A stretch of 64,000 nt of DNA from Thermohalobaculum sp039028795 (lineage in GTDB: Bacteria; Pseudomonadota; Alphaproteobacteria; Rhodobacterales; Rhodobacteraceae). The position numbers and the translations under genes were made by a program. Under the pieces are notes generated by a model, which saw only the letters and a list, made by a program, of their open reading frames with translations, searched no databases and was not told the DNA's origin. Position 1 is the stretch's first letter, and each line of letters starts with the position of its first letter. The stretch covers positions 1 to 64,000 of the forward strand of contig JBCCHJ010000015.1 of the NCBI GenBank assembly GCA_039028795.1. Direction: 5' to 3'. This document shows, one piece after another, positions 34,793 through 43,325 of the stretch.

Positions 34793-34912
34793 GTCAGTTT
34801 CTCCTTCAATTCGGGGCCCGTCGTGGCTTGCTGTGAAGGAATATACGCCGTGCTTTGAAAATGATAATATAGCCAGATGTCCACTCACTCATGACTAAAA
34901 ATCACGAATTGA

Positions 34913-35809
34913 ATGAGTAACGGTAGTGATATGCATGTCTTCTCTGTCGTCGTGACAGCGGGCAGCTTCGCCGGGGCGGCAAAAACCCTGGGAATGACGC
35001 CCTCTGGGGTCAGCCGCCGCATAGGGCGTTTGGAAGAACGGCTGGGCGTTCGGCTGCTGAACCGCACGACACGACAACTCAGCATGACAGATGCCGGGGA
35101 TCGGTATAATCAGCGTGCAGGGCAGATCCTAGCTGATATCGAAGAGGCCGAGCGGGAGGCGTCGGAATCCCAGGCCGCCCCCCGAGGCCGACTTCGGATC
35201 ACGGCTGGGATGACCTATGGTTTCCACCGGTTGATGCCGTTGGTTCCGGACTTCTTGATGGAATACCCAGAAGTCGAGATCGACCTGATCCTGCTGGACC
35301 GGATGGTGGATCTGGTCGGCGAGGGGTTCGACATCGCGTTTCGCACCGGTGAAGCGCAGGATAGTTCCCTAATGGCGCGGCGCCTGCCGGATACAGAGTT
35401 TGTTACCTGCGCCTCGCCGGAATATTTGGCGCGGAATGGGACGCCCCAGGTTCCCTCGGACCTGACCAAGCACAACTGCCTGGTGCATCTGCTTACCTCT
35501 CGTCGTTTGGACAAGTGGCGGTTTAAGGGGGCGGGTGGCACTAAGGTCGTGGACGTTTCGGGCACCATGTCCTCCAGCAACCCGGATATGCTGATGCGAT
35601 CTGCTATCAGACACCTAGGGATCGTGCACCTCAGTCGTATCCCCGCGGAGAACGCTTTGGCCGATGGCCGGCTGGTGCCGATCCTGACGGAATACGAAGG
35701 CGAGGACGTGCTGCCGGTGCGGATGCTTTACCCGTCCGCGCGTCAACTGTCGCCTAAAGTGCGGGCGTTCATCGACTTCACGGTCGAGCATTGGGGGGAG
35801 ACGGATTGA
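34913..35809 (+). CDS. LysR-family transcriptional regulator
   Basis: A 298-residue LysR regulator. The N-terminal HTH (FAGAAKTLGMTPSGVSRRI, LGVRLLNRTTRQ) and the two-lobed effector domain (RLRITAGMTYGFHRLMP) belong to the DHCS/AaeR-like subgroup. LysR proteins usually act on a divergent gene; the minus-strand small gene at 34792 starts 120 bp away across an AT-rich promoter region and is a candidate target. Confidence 0.88.
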   Translation: MSNGSDMHVFSVVVTAGSFAGAAKTLGMTPSGVSRRIGRLEERLGVRLLNRTTRQLSMTDAGDRYNQRAGQILADIEEAEREASESQAAPRGRLRITAGMTYGFHRLMPLVPDFLMEYPEVEIDLILLDRMVDLVGEGFDIAFRTGEAQDSSLMARRLPDTEFVTCASPEYLARNGTPQVPSDLTKHNCLVHLLTSRRLDKWRFKGAGGTKVVDVSGTMSSSNPDMLMRSAIRHLGIVHLSRIPAENALADGRLVPILTEYEGEDVLPVRMLYPSARQLSPKVRAFIDFTVEHWGETD

Positions 35810-35855
35810 GGTAGAATTTCAAGTGTCTTTTAAACTTCTAGGGCAATTCACCGCT

Positions 35856-36527
35856 TCATTCATGTATTTCCGCTTCTTTAACGATCCTGTCCATTTCAAC
35901 TATCAATGACTCCAATTTCTCTGAGCCGACCTTATTCTTCGCGTCAGTCCATAAATCGGCAAATAAATTTACGCTCTCCCTATGCACTGCGCACTGCGGA
36001 CGGTTCTTTTCATACAACTCAATTCCTTCGTCTGTTTCGACCCGTCCACCTTTGAAACACTCTGCATCGATGTCGCTGATTAGATCACATATTTTTTGCA
36101 TTTCTTGAGGAAACTCTTGGCTGAAGTATTCAAACCCCAGCCATCCCGGGTAAATGTACCGACCACCATCGCCCAGGCTCTCGACCATTTGGCCAATCAA
36201 ACTTTCGGGCGTGCAGTTCTGGTTCTCATAATAGGTTCTAGCAAACTGGATATCCTGTTCCCGGACCGCACCGCATAGAGACCGGGCCCACAAATCTGGT
36301 GCAGTGAGGAGCAGGCCGAGCGTAATCTGACTGGGCGCGTTGTCATACTTTGCCGCTTTGACATCGGGTCTGGGGACGATCGAATGTGGTAGATCCGGAG
36401 AATTCCAATAGCAGTGCTTAAACTCTGCCTTTGCCGGGCTGGACCCGCCAAGGGAAAACGCCACGCCAATAATTCCTGCGCAAAAGCATAGTGATGCGGC
36501 TTGTGCATTTGATTTTAAATAGCTCAT
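35856..36527 (-). CDS. Unknown exported protein, low GC
   Basis: I do not recognise this 223-residue protein. A signal peptide is clear: a short basic start, a hydrophobic core (LCFCAGIIGVAFSLGG) and a cleavage site after SPAKA. The mature part has about seven cysteines (CYW, LCG, NCT, ICD, ECF, QCA), suggesting disulfide bonds in the periplasm. The gene is visibly more AT-rich than its neighbours, which suggests recent transfer. Confidence 0.7.
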   Translation of the reverse strand: MSYLKSNAQAASLCFCAGIIGVAFSLGGSSPAKAEFKHCYWNSPDLPHSIVPRPDVKAAKYDNAPSQITLGLLLTAPDLWARSLCGAVREQDIQFARTYYENQNCTPESLIGQMVESLGDGGRYIYPGWLGFEYFSQEFPQEMQKICDLISDIDAECFKGGRVETDEGIELYEKNRPQCAVHRESVNLFADLWTDAKNKVGSEKLESLIVEMDRIVKEAEIHE

Positions 36528-36582
36528 CGAAATCTCCCCAAATATGTGCCGAAAATATCAAATCGCAGCGTCTGTCAGTGTC

Positions 36583-37560
36583 CTATGTCTTAGCACCAGC
36601 CATCACGCCCATGAAGACTTCCATGGATACGTTGCGCCCGCAGATGATGGTGGCGACCGGTTTGCCCGCGTAGTCACCGCCGGTCTTCAGGGCGGCGGCG
36701 ACAGCCACCCCTGCCGCGCCTTCGATGATGTATCGTTCCTTGGCGGCGGTCTCGCGCATGGCCTCCGCGATTTCTTCTTCGGCCACCATGACATGGCGGT
36801 CGATCACCTGTTGGCAGATCGGGAAGGTGATCGCGCCTTCCTCGATCCCTCCGGCAGAGCCGTCTGACAGGGTGTCGGTCTCGGGCACGTCCCAGATCTC
36901 TCCCTTTTCGATGCAGCCGTGCATGGCGGTCGCGTTCGCAGGCCAGCAGCCGACGATGTCTACGCCGGGCCGCTTGACCTTCAGATACGAACCGATGCCG
37001 GAAATCAGCCCGCCGCCCCCGACGCAGACATAAACGGCGGCCAAATCCGGGCATTGGCGTTCCAGTTCCGCGCCGATGGTGCCCTGACCGGCGATGATGT
37101 CCAAATCGGAATAGGGCGAGACGAAGGTCACGCCCTGATCGGCTGCCGCCCGGCGTCCCGCCCGTTCGCATTCGACACCAGCGCCAGGAACCAGAACCGT
37201 CTTTGCCCCCATGCGTTCGATGTTGGTGCGTTTCAGCGACGAGACGCTTTCCGGCAGATAGACGGTTGCGGTCACACCCGCCAGACTGGCGGCAAGCGTT
37301 GTCGCCATGCCGTGATTGCCGGAAGAGGCCGTGATCACGCCTTGAGCACGTTGGTCATCATTCAAAGACAGCATCTTGTTCATCGCGCCGCGCAGCTTGA
37401 ACGATCCCGTGGGTTGCAGATGCTCACCCTTCAAGACGACCTGTGCGCCAGTCTGTTCGCTGAACGGCCCGGCCAGATCCAGCGGCGTTTCCCGCGGACC
37501 GCCATCGATCGTTTTGATACGGGCGTCGGCGGCCAGGATGTTTTCAACAAGATCTGCCAT
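36583..37560 (-). CDS. Threonine/serine dehydratase (PLP)
   Basis: Fold-type II PLP enzyme of 325 residues. Lys55 in PTGSFKLRGA binds PLP, SSGNHG is the substrate loop, and the phosphate loop is the canonical VGGGGLISG. There is no ACT domain, so this is the short catabolic type, which makes 2-oxobutyrate or pyruvate. EutB-type hydroxyectoine dehydratase is a related alternative that sequence alone does not exclude. The ATG at 37560 is chosen; the open frame upstream is AT-rich and not protein-like. Confidence 0.82.
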   Translation of the reverse strand: MADLVENILAADARIKTIDGGPRETPLDLAGPFSEQTGAQVVLKGEHLQPTGSFKLRGAMNKMLSLNDDQRAQGVITASSGNHGMATTLAASLAGVTATVYLPESVSSLKRTNIERMGAKTVLVPGAGVECERAGRRAAADQGVTFVSPYSDLDIIAGQGTIGAELERQCPDLAAVYVCVGGGGLISGIGSYLKVKRPGVDIVGCWPANATAMHGCIEKGEIWDVPETDTLSDGSAGGIEEGAITFPICQQVIDRHVMVAEEEIAEAMRETAAKERYIIEGAAGVAVAAALKTGGDYAGKPVATIICGRNVSMEVFMGVMAGAKT

Positions 37561-37753
37561 TTCAAACTCTTCGTATCGGTTTTCTAGGGACGTGTTCGAT
37601 TTTGCATATTGCACATTCGGGCGGGCGTATTTTCTGTTACCCGCCCACCACTTGCGGTCTTTGGTGATTAGGTACAACATTAAACTGAGAAGCGCGCGGA
37701 TTGGCTATTAGCCTGGGCGCTGCGGTTTCATGATGGGTTGAGGGATTCTCTGC

Positions 37754-38383
37754 TTGCGTTTCACTGTTGCCATTGATGGGCCGGCTGCTGCGGGCAAGGG
37801 CACCATTGCAAAGGCAGTGGCAGAAAAGTTCGGTTTTGCCCATTTGGACACCGGACTTCTGTACCGTGCCGTCGGCAAACGGGCACTGAATATGGGCCGG
37901 GGCGTAATTGATGAAGGTGTCGCCGAATTGGTGGCGCGGGAGTTGACGGAAAACGATATCGATGAAGAGGGCTTGCGTACTGTGATGGTGGCGCGCGCGT
38001 CCTCGCGCGTGGCAGCGATGTCGGGTGTCCGCATGGCGCTCTTTGATTTTCAGGTCAAGTTTGCAGCGCGGGAGGGCGGCGCGGTTCTGGATGGCCGGGA
38101 TATCGGCACGGTGATCTGCCCCGACGCGGATGTGAAGCTGTTCGTCACTGCGACGGATGAAGCCCGCGCCATGCGCCGATTCCGCGAGGTGACCGAGCGG
38201 GGCGAGAACACCACAATCGACCAGGTTGCAAAAGACCTGGCCGCCCGCGATGCCCGTGATGCCGGGCGCGATGATGCTCCTTTAAGGCAAGCGGAAGATG
38301 CACACTTGCTGGATACGACAGAATTGGATATAGACGCCGCCGTCGCCAAGGCGGCGGACATAATCGAGCAGGCACTGGGCTAG
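37754..38383 (+). CDS. cmk: Cytidylate kinase
   Basis: Phosphorylates CMP and dCMP. The 209-residue protein opens with the P-loop DGPAAAGKGT, followed by LDTGLLYRAVG and the DGRDIGTV segment. The start is TTG at 37754 behind a gaggga site; there is no ATG nearby that keeps the first beta strand. rpsA follows after 112 bp, the usual cmk-rpsA order. Confidence 0.94.
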   Translation: MRFTVAIDGPAAAGKGTIAKAVAEKFGFAHLDTGLLYRAVGKRALNMGRGVIDEGVAELVARELTENDIDEEGLRTVMVARASSRVAAMSGVRMALFDFQVKFAAREGGAVLDGRDIGTVICPDADVKLFVTATDEARAMRRFREVTERGENTTIDQVAKDLAARDARDAGRDDAPLRQAEDAHLLDTTELDIDAAVAKAADIIEQALG

Positions 38384-38495
38384 TTTTACTAAATCTCAAC
38401 CCGGTGGCGCATAGCGCATCCGCCCATGACCAAACCACCAAGACCGCCGGATCCAACCGGTCGGCCTGAAAAAGCACTGTTAGGAGACTGAACAT

Positions 38496-40187
38496 ATGGC
38501 AGCTACGGCAGCTATGGAAGAATTCGAAGCCCTGCTTGCAGAAAGCTTCGAACATGACACCCCCGAAGAAGGCTCTGTTGTCAAAGGCACCGTGATCGCG
38601 GTGGAAAACGGCCAGGCCATTATTGATGTGGGCTTCAAGGTTGAAGGCCGCGTTGAACTGAAAGAATTTGCCGCACCAGGCCAACCCCCCGAAATCGCCG
38701 TAGGCGATACGGTAGAGGTGTTCTTGGAGCGGGTCGAAAACGCCAAGGGCGAGGCAATGATCAGCCGCGACAAAGCGCGGCGTGAAGAAGCCTGGGACCG
38801 TTTGGAAAAAGCCAACGACAAAGGCGAGCGCGTCGAAGGCGCGATCTTTGGCCGGGTCAAAGGTGGTTTCACCGTCGATCTGGGCGGAGCCGTGGCCTTC
38901 CTGCCGGGCAGCCAGATTGATGTGCGCCCCGTGCGCGATGTCGGTCCTCTGATGGGCATGGCGCAACCCTTCCAGATCCTGAAGATGGACCGCCGCCGTG
39001 GCAACATCGTGGTGTCCCGTCGGGCCATCCTTGAAGAATCCCGCGCCGAACAGCGCGCCGAAATCGTCGGCAAGTTGGCGGAAGGCGATGTCGTCGACGG
39101 TGTGGTCAAGAACGTCACCGATTACGGCGCATTCGTGGATCTGGGCGGCGTCGACGGTCTGTTGCACGTCACCGACATGGCATGGCGCCGGGTCAATCAC
39201 CCCTCGGAAATCCTGTCGATTGGCGAAACCGTCAAAGTGCAGGTCGTCAAGGTCAACAAGGAAACCCAACGCATCAGCCTGGGCATGAAACAGCTGCAGG
39301 CCGATCCTTGGGACAGCGTGGGCGAAAAGTTCCCGCTGGGGTCCAAATTCACTGGCCGGGTCACGAATATCACCGACTACGGTGCGTTCGTCGAACTGGA
39401 GCCGGGTGTCGAAGGCCTTGTGCACGTCTCGGAAATGTCCTGGACGAAAAAGAACGTGCACCCGGGCAAAATCGTGTCCACTTCGCAAGAAGTCGAAGTC
39501 ATGGTGCTGGATGTGGACAGCAACAAGCGCCGCGTCAGCTTGGGCCTGAAGCAATGCCAGGGCAATCCTTGGGACAACTTCGCAGAAGCCTTCCCGCAAG
39601 GGGCCGAGGTCGAGGGCGAGGTCAAGAACATCACCGAGTTTGGCCTGTTCATTGGCCTGGACGGCGATATCGACGGCATGGTTCACCTGTCCGACCTGGA
39701 TTGGGACCGGTCCGGCGAAGATGCGATCCAGGACTACAAAAAGGGCGACATGGTCAAAGCTACCGTTCTGGATGTTGATATCGAGAAAGAACGGATCAGC
39801 CTGGGCATCAAGCAATTGGGTGGTGACAAGTTCGCCGACGCAACTTCGGGCGTGAAGCGCGGGGCGGCTGTGACGGTCGAGGTCACCAAGATCGAAGATG
39901 GCGGCATCGAAGTGGAGTACGAAGGCATGAAGGCCTTCATCCGTCGGTCAGATCTTTCGCGCGATCGTCAGGATCAGCGGCCTGACCGCTTCAATGTTGG
40001 CGATCGGGTCGATGCCAAGATCACCCAGATCGACAAGTCGCAGCGCCGATTGGGTCTGTCCATCAAAGCCCTGCAGATCGCCGAAGAGAAAGAGGCCGTG
40101 GAACAATACGGATCCTCGGACTCCGGCGCGTCACTCGGCGATATCCTCGGCGCAGCCTTGAAGAACCAAGGCGGCGACGAAGAATAG
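38496..40187 (+). CDS. rpsA: 30S ribosomal protein S1
   Basis: Binds mRNA on the 30S subunit and aids initiation. The 563 residues form six S1 (OB-fold) repeats, about 25-90, 105-175, 192-262, 277-350, 365-438 and 450-520. Repeats 3-5 are the most alike (for example NVTDYGAFVDLGG and NITDYGAFVELEPG). A good aggag site precedes the ATG. Confidence 0.97.
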   Translation: MAATAAMEEFEALLAESFEHDTPEEGSVVKGTVIAVENGQAIIDVGFKVEGRVELKEFAAPGQPPEIAVGDTVEVFLERVENAKGEAMISRDKARREEAWDRLEKANDKGERVEGAIFGRVKGGFTVDLGGAVAFLPGSQIDVRPVRDVGPLMGMAQPFQILKMDRRRGNIVVSRRAILEESRAEQRAEIVGKLAEGDVVDGVVKNVTDYGAFVDLGGVDGLLHVTDMAWRRVNHPSEILSIGETVKVQVVKVNKETQRISLGMKQLQADPWDSVGEKFPLGSKFTGRVTNITDYGAFVELEPGVEGLVHVSEMSWTKKNVHPGKIVSTSQEVEVMVLDVDSNKRRVSLGLKQCQGNPWDNFAEAFPQGAEVEGEVKNITEFGLFIGLDGDIDGMVHLSDLDWDRSGEDAIQDYKKGDMVKATVLDVDIEKERISLGIKQLGGDKFADATSGVKRGAAVTVEVTKIEDGGIEVEYEGMKAFIRRSDLSRDRQDQRPDRFNVGDRVDAKITQIDKSQRRLGLSIKALQIAEEKEAVEQYGSSDSGASLGDILGAALKNQGGDEE

Positions 40188-40225
40188 GCCTGGCGCCGCG
40201 GCATTGTGCCGGACTGAATAAGATA

Positions 40226-40253
40226 CGCCGGGCCGGAGCGATCTGGCCCGGCG
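40226..40253 (+). terminator. rpsA terminator
   Basis: A perfect 9-bp stem CGCCGGGCC/GGCCCGGCG (40226-40234 with 40245-40253), followed by TTGACGTTT, 38 bases after the rpsA stop. Confidence 0.65.
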
Positions 40254-40304
40254 TTGACGTTTCGAACGGATTGCTTACGTGGTGAATGATCATCGGAGGC
40301 GAGC

Positions 40305-41237
40305 ATGACCGCGACTGCAGACATGATCCTTGAAAAGCGCAAGGCCCGCAGGCGTCTGACGTTCTGGCGAGTGCTGGCGATCGTTGCAGTGGTGATTGCA
40401 ATCATCGCGATTTTGCCAAGTTTCAGCGGCGGCATGGCTGGCCCGCATATCGCCCGTGTTTCAATAAACGGCGTCATCTTCCATGATGTCGATCGGGAAA
40501 AGCTTATCAATGACTTGGTGGATGACGACCAGGTCAAGGCAGTGGTTGTCGCCATTGACAGCCCTGGCGGCACGCTGGTCGGATCCGAGGCGCTTTATGA
40601 CGGATTGCGCAAGGTCGCTGACAAAAAGCCGGTAGTTGCCGTGATGTCGGAACTGGCGGCATCGGGCGGGTATATGACGGCGATCGCGGCGGATCACATT
40701 GTTGCCCGGCGCAATACGCTAACCGGGTCGATCGGCGTCATTATGGAAGCGCCGAACTTCGCGGGACTTCTCGAGATGGTCGGTGTCGATGTGACCCGAA
40801 TCAAAAGTGCGCCGCTGAAGGCCGAGCCTTCGCCAACCACGCGCCCGTCACCCGCGGCGATCGCCGCCACGCAGGACCTGATTGATGACGGGTTCGAATG
40901 GTTCAAGGGATTGGTGGCCGAGCGGCGGGATTTAAGCGGCAACGCTTTGGATCGCGTGACGGACGGCCGGGTATTTTCCGGTAATCTGGCGCTTGAGCTC
41001 GGTCTGATCGATGCGCTTGGAGATGAGCAGACCGCATTGGACTGGTTGCAGGAGGAACGCGAGATTGACGCGGACTTGAAGGTGCTGGACCGCAAATGGA
41101 CCAAGGAGGCAAAACAGTGGCCCTGGTCGATGCTGGAGGACGTTTCCGTCGCATTTTCGCAACCCGAACGGATAATCCGCGTCTCTCCAAGGCTTTATGC
41201 TGTTTGGAATGCTCCGATTGGCGCTTATGGGCGTTGA
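40305..41237 (+). CDS. sppA: S49-family signal peptide peptidase SppA
   Basis: Membrane serine protease of 310 residues that clears cleaved signal peptides. One N-terminal membrane segment lies at about 25-45. The nucleophile Ser120 lies in AASGGYMTA, and the general base Lys172 in IKSAPLKAE, 52 residues later as in the short Bacillus SppA. It belongs to the short, single-domain form. Confidence 0.9.
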   Translation: MTATADMILEKRKARRRLTFWRVLAIVAVVIAIIAILPSFSGGMAGPHIARVSINGVIFHDVDREKLINDLVDDDQVKAVVVAIDSPGGTLVGSEALYDGLRKVADKKPVVAVMSELAASGGYMTAIAADHIVARRNTLTGSIGVIMEAPNFAGLLEMVGVDVTRIKSAPLKAEPSPTTRPSPAAIAATQDLIDDGFEWFKGLVAERRDLSGNALDRVTDGRVFSGNLALELGLIDALGDEQTALDWLQEEREIDADLKVLDRKWTKEAKQWPWSMLEDVSVAFSQPERIIRVSPRLYAVWNAPIGAYGR

Positions 41238-41317
41238 CGCCGTGCTGTCTGCGTGAGACCGTCTCACCCCTTACCGAGGGAAGAATCAATTACCAGTGGT
41301 TAAGCGGGGGGACTGCC

Positions 41318-41599
41318 ATGATTAAGTCGGAACTCATTCAAAATATTGCAGAAGACAATCCCCATCTCTATCAGCGTGATGTCGAGCGTATCGTTTCGAC
41401 CGTGTTCGAAGAGATTACGGCAGCGTTGTCCCGGGGTGACAGGGTCGAGTTGCGCGGATTTGGCGCCTTTTCGGTGAAGCACCGCGAAGGGAGAATGGGC
41501 CGTAATCCAAGAACGGGCGAACAGGTGCCGGTGCCGGCAAAGACCGTTCCGTTCTTCAAATCGGGCAAGGAGCTGCGCGAGCGTATGAACGCAGACTGA
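41318..41599 (+). CDS. ihfB: Integration host factor, beta subunit
   Basis: A 93-residue DNA-bending protein that works as a dimer with IhfA. GRNPRTGEQVPVPAKTVPFF is the DNA-inserting arm. VELRGFGAFSV and the opening IKSELIQNIA are typical of the beta chain. The ATG at 41318 follows gcgggggga. The rpsA-ihfB order is conserved. Confidence 0.95.
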   Translation: MIKSELIQNIAEDNPHLYQRDVERIVSTVFEEITAALSRGDRVELRGFGAFSVKHREGRMGRNPRTGEQVPVPAKTVPFFKSGKELRERMNAD

Positions 41600-41631
41600 C
41601 CTCCGGGCCCCAGAGCCGATAAGGAGTGGAC

Positions 41632-41970
41632 ATGCGCGCGATCAAGCTGGGCCTCGTCATCGTCATCGGGTTGGCGGCGATGATGATCATTGCAGCGAAC
41701 TGGACCCCTGTAGACCTGAACCTTTTGCCGACGGCGATGGGTCTGGCGGGTCTGAGCTATCCTCAGGTTCCGCTGGCCTTGATAATCGTCGCGGCAGTGC
41801 TGGCGGGCTTTGTACTGGCGCAATTGCTAGAGCTGCTTAAAGGCGGCTCGATGCGGCGCAGATTGGACCAGAAGACCCGTGAGATTTCGCGCTTGCGCCA
41901 GGAAAACGCAAGGCTGACCGAGAAGACCGGCGACGAGGACGAAGATCTGCAGCAGTTGCTGGCAAGCTAG
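41632..41970 (+). CDS. LapA-domain membrane protein
   Basis: A 112-residue protein with two membrane helices (about 5-23 and 45-68) and a charged coiled-coil tail (RRRLDQKTREISRLRQENARL). This is the LapA/YciS type, which in E. coli works with LapB in lipopolysaccharide assembly; that role here is inferred. An aaggag site five bases before the ATG at 41632 decides the start. Confidence 0.8.
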   Translation: MRAIKLGLVIVIGLAAMMIIAANWTPVDLNLLPTAMGLAGLSYPQVPLALIIVAAVLAGFVLAQLLELLKGGSMRRRLDQKTREISRLRQENARLTEKTGDEDEDLQQLLAS

Positions 41971-41990
41971 TCAACAGCCCACGGTCCAAT

Positions 41991-42662
41991 ATGACAGATG
42001 TGCGTGTTAAGATCTGCGGCGTAACGTCGGCCGAGGATGCTGCGGCTGCTGTGGCTGCAGGGTCGGATTATATCGGGCTCAATTTCTTCCCTCCGGCGTC
42101 GCGGTCGATTCGGATGGAACAAGCGGCGGCGGTATTGGCAGCCGTGCCGGATGGTGTGGAGCGTACGGCACTGTTCGTCGATCCGGACGATGTTTTGATC
42201 GGCCAAGTCGCAGACAACCTATCAGTCGGAAGCGCACTGCCCGAAAGAAATGCCTACACGCTTATCCAGCTTCATGGTCAGGAGCCGCCCGCGCGCGTCC
42301 TAGAGATCAAGGAGCGCACGGGCCTGCCCGCGATGAAGGTAGTCAGTGTTCGCGACGCAGGCGATCTGGCGGCGGTCGAAGCCTATTCAGAGGTCGCTGA
42401 CCAGTTGCTGATCGATGCGAAAGCGCCCGAGGGCTCGAATATCCCTGGTGGACACGGTGTGCCCTTTGACTGGTCGCTATTGGCCGGACGGACTTGGTCT
42501 TTACCCTGGATGCTGGCGGGTGGACTGACGCCGGAAAATGTTGCCGAGGCAATTCGGCTTACCGGGGCGACACAGGTTGATGTCGCCTCGGGTGTCGAGG
42601 CCAGCCCCGGCGTGAAGGACCATAATAAGCTGAAGGCATTCGTTGCGGCGGCGAAGAGCTGA
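41991..42662 (+). CDS. trpF: Phosphoribosylanthranilate isomerase
   Basis: TIM-barrel enzyme of 223 residues in tryptophan synthesis. VKICGVTSAEDA carries the catalytic Cys, and the Asp in LLIDAKAPEG pairs with it. LAGGLTPENV and DVASGVEASPGVKD are the phosphate-binding segments. trpB and trpA follow, but with unrelated genes between them. Confidence 0.94.
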   Translation: MTDVRVKICGVTSAEDAAAAVAAGSDYIGLNFFPPASRSIRMEQAAAVLAAVPDGVERTALFVDPDDVLIGQVADNLSVGSALPERNAYTLIQLHGQEPPARVLEIKERTGLPAMKVVSVRDAGDLAAVEAYSEVADQLLIDAKAPEGSNIPGGHGVPFDWSLLAGRTWSLPWMLAGGLTPENVAEAIRLTGATQVDVASGVEASPGVKDHNKLKAFVAAAKS

Positions 42663-42835
42663 ACTGTACCGCTTGTAAATGACTTTTTTCCCGCTGGGCT
42701 CCGACACCGTCTGTGCAGGAAGGACCCTTGCTACGGGAATCAACAGCGCCGGCTCGCCATCGAGAAGACGGATCGGGTATGTGTGAATTCTCCTGACCTT
42801 GCAGCGTGGGCATCGCAAATTGTAAGGCCGCTAGA

Positions 42836-43291
42836 ATGACAGAGCAAACTACGTTTCGTGAGGCCATCCGCGCAGATGTTCCTGCGGTGGTTGCTCTCTT
42901 GCTGGATGACGCGCTCGGTACCACGCGGGAGATGTCTGAGCCGGATCTTTATTTTGGGGCTTTCGATGCCATGCAGGCCGAAGGTGGAAATACGTTGATC
43001 GTCGGCGAGCAGGAAGGAAGGATCATTGCGACCTATCAGTTGACCTTCATCAGCGGGCTGTCGCACCGGGCGACCCGACGGGCGCAAGTCGAAAGCGTTC
43101 GGGTTGCAACCCATCTGCGCGGCGAAGGAATAGGGACGCAAATGATGGCAGATGCAGAGGCCCGTGCCCGCGCCGCAGGATGCCGAATGATTCAGTTGAC
43201 GACCCATGCCTCTAGAAATCGGGCGCGGACGTTCTATGACTCGCTGGACTTTACGCCCAGCCATGTCGGCTATAAGCGTATGCTCGACTGA
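42836..43291 (+). CDS. GNAT-family N-acetyltransferase between trpF and trpB
   Basis: A 151-residue GNAT protein. The acetyl-CoA loop is RGEGIGTQMM, and FYDSLDFTPSHVGYKRML is the common tail. The opening FREAIRADVPAVVALLLDD is normal for the family. The substrate is unknown. It lies in the direction of the trp genes, 34 bp before trpB, and so is probably cotranscribed. Confidence 0.85.
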   Translation: MTEQTTFREAIRADVPAVVALLLDDALGTTREMSEPDLYFGAFDAMQAEGGNTLIVGEQEGRIIATYQLTFISGLSHRATRRAQVESVRVATHLRGEGIGTQMMADAEARARAAGCRMIQLTTHASRNRARTFYDSLDFTPSHVGYKRMLD

Positions 43292-43325
43292 CCCGGCAGA
43301 ACCGGATCGATCCTCGGAGGACGCC

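Noticed and set aside
38145..39815. Long minus-strand open frame antisense to cmk and rpsA
   Set aside because: It is the shadow of conserved S1 repeats in a high-GC gene; the translation shows only the reverse image of those repeats.
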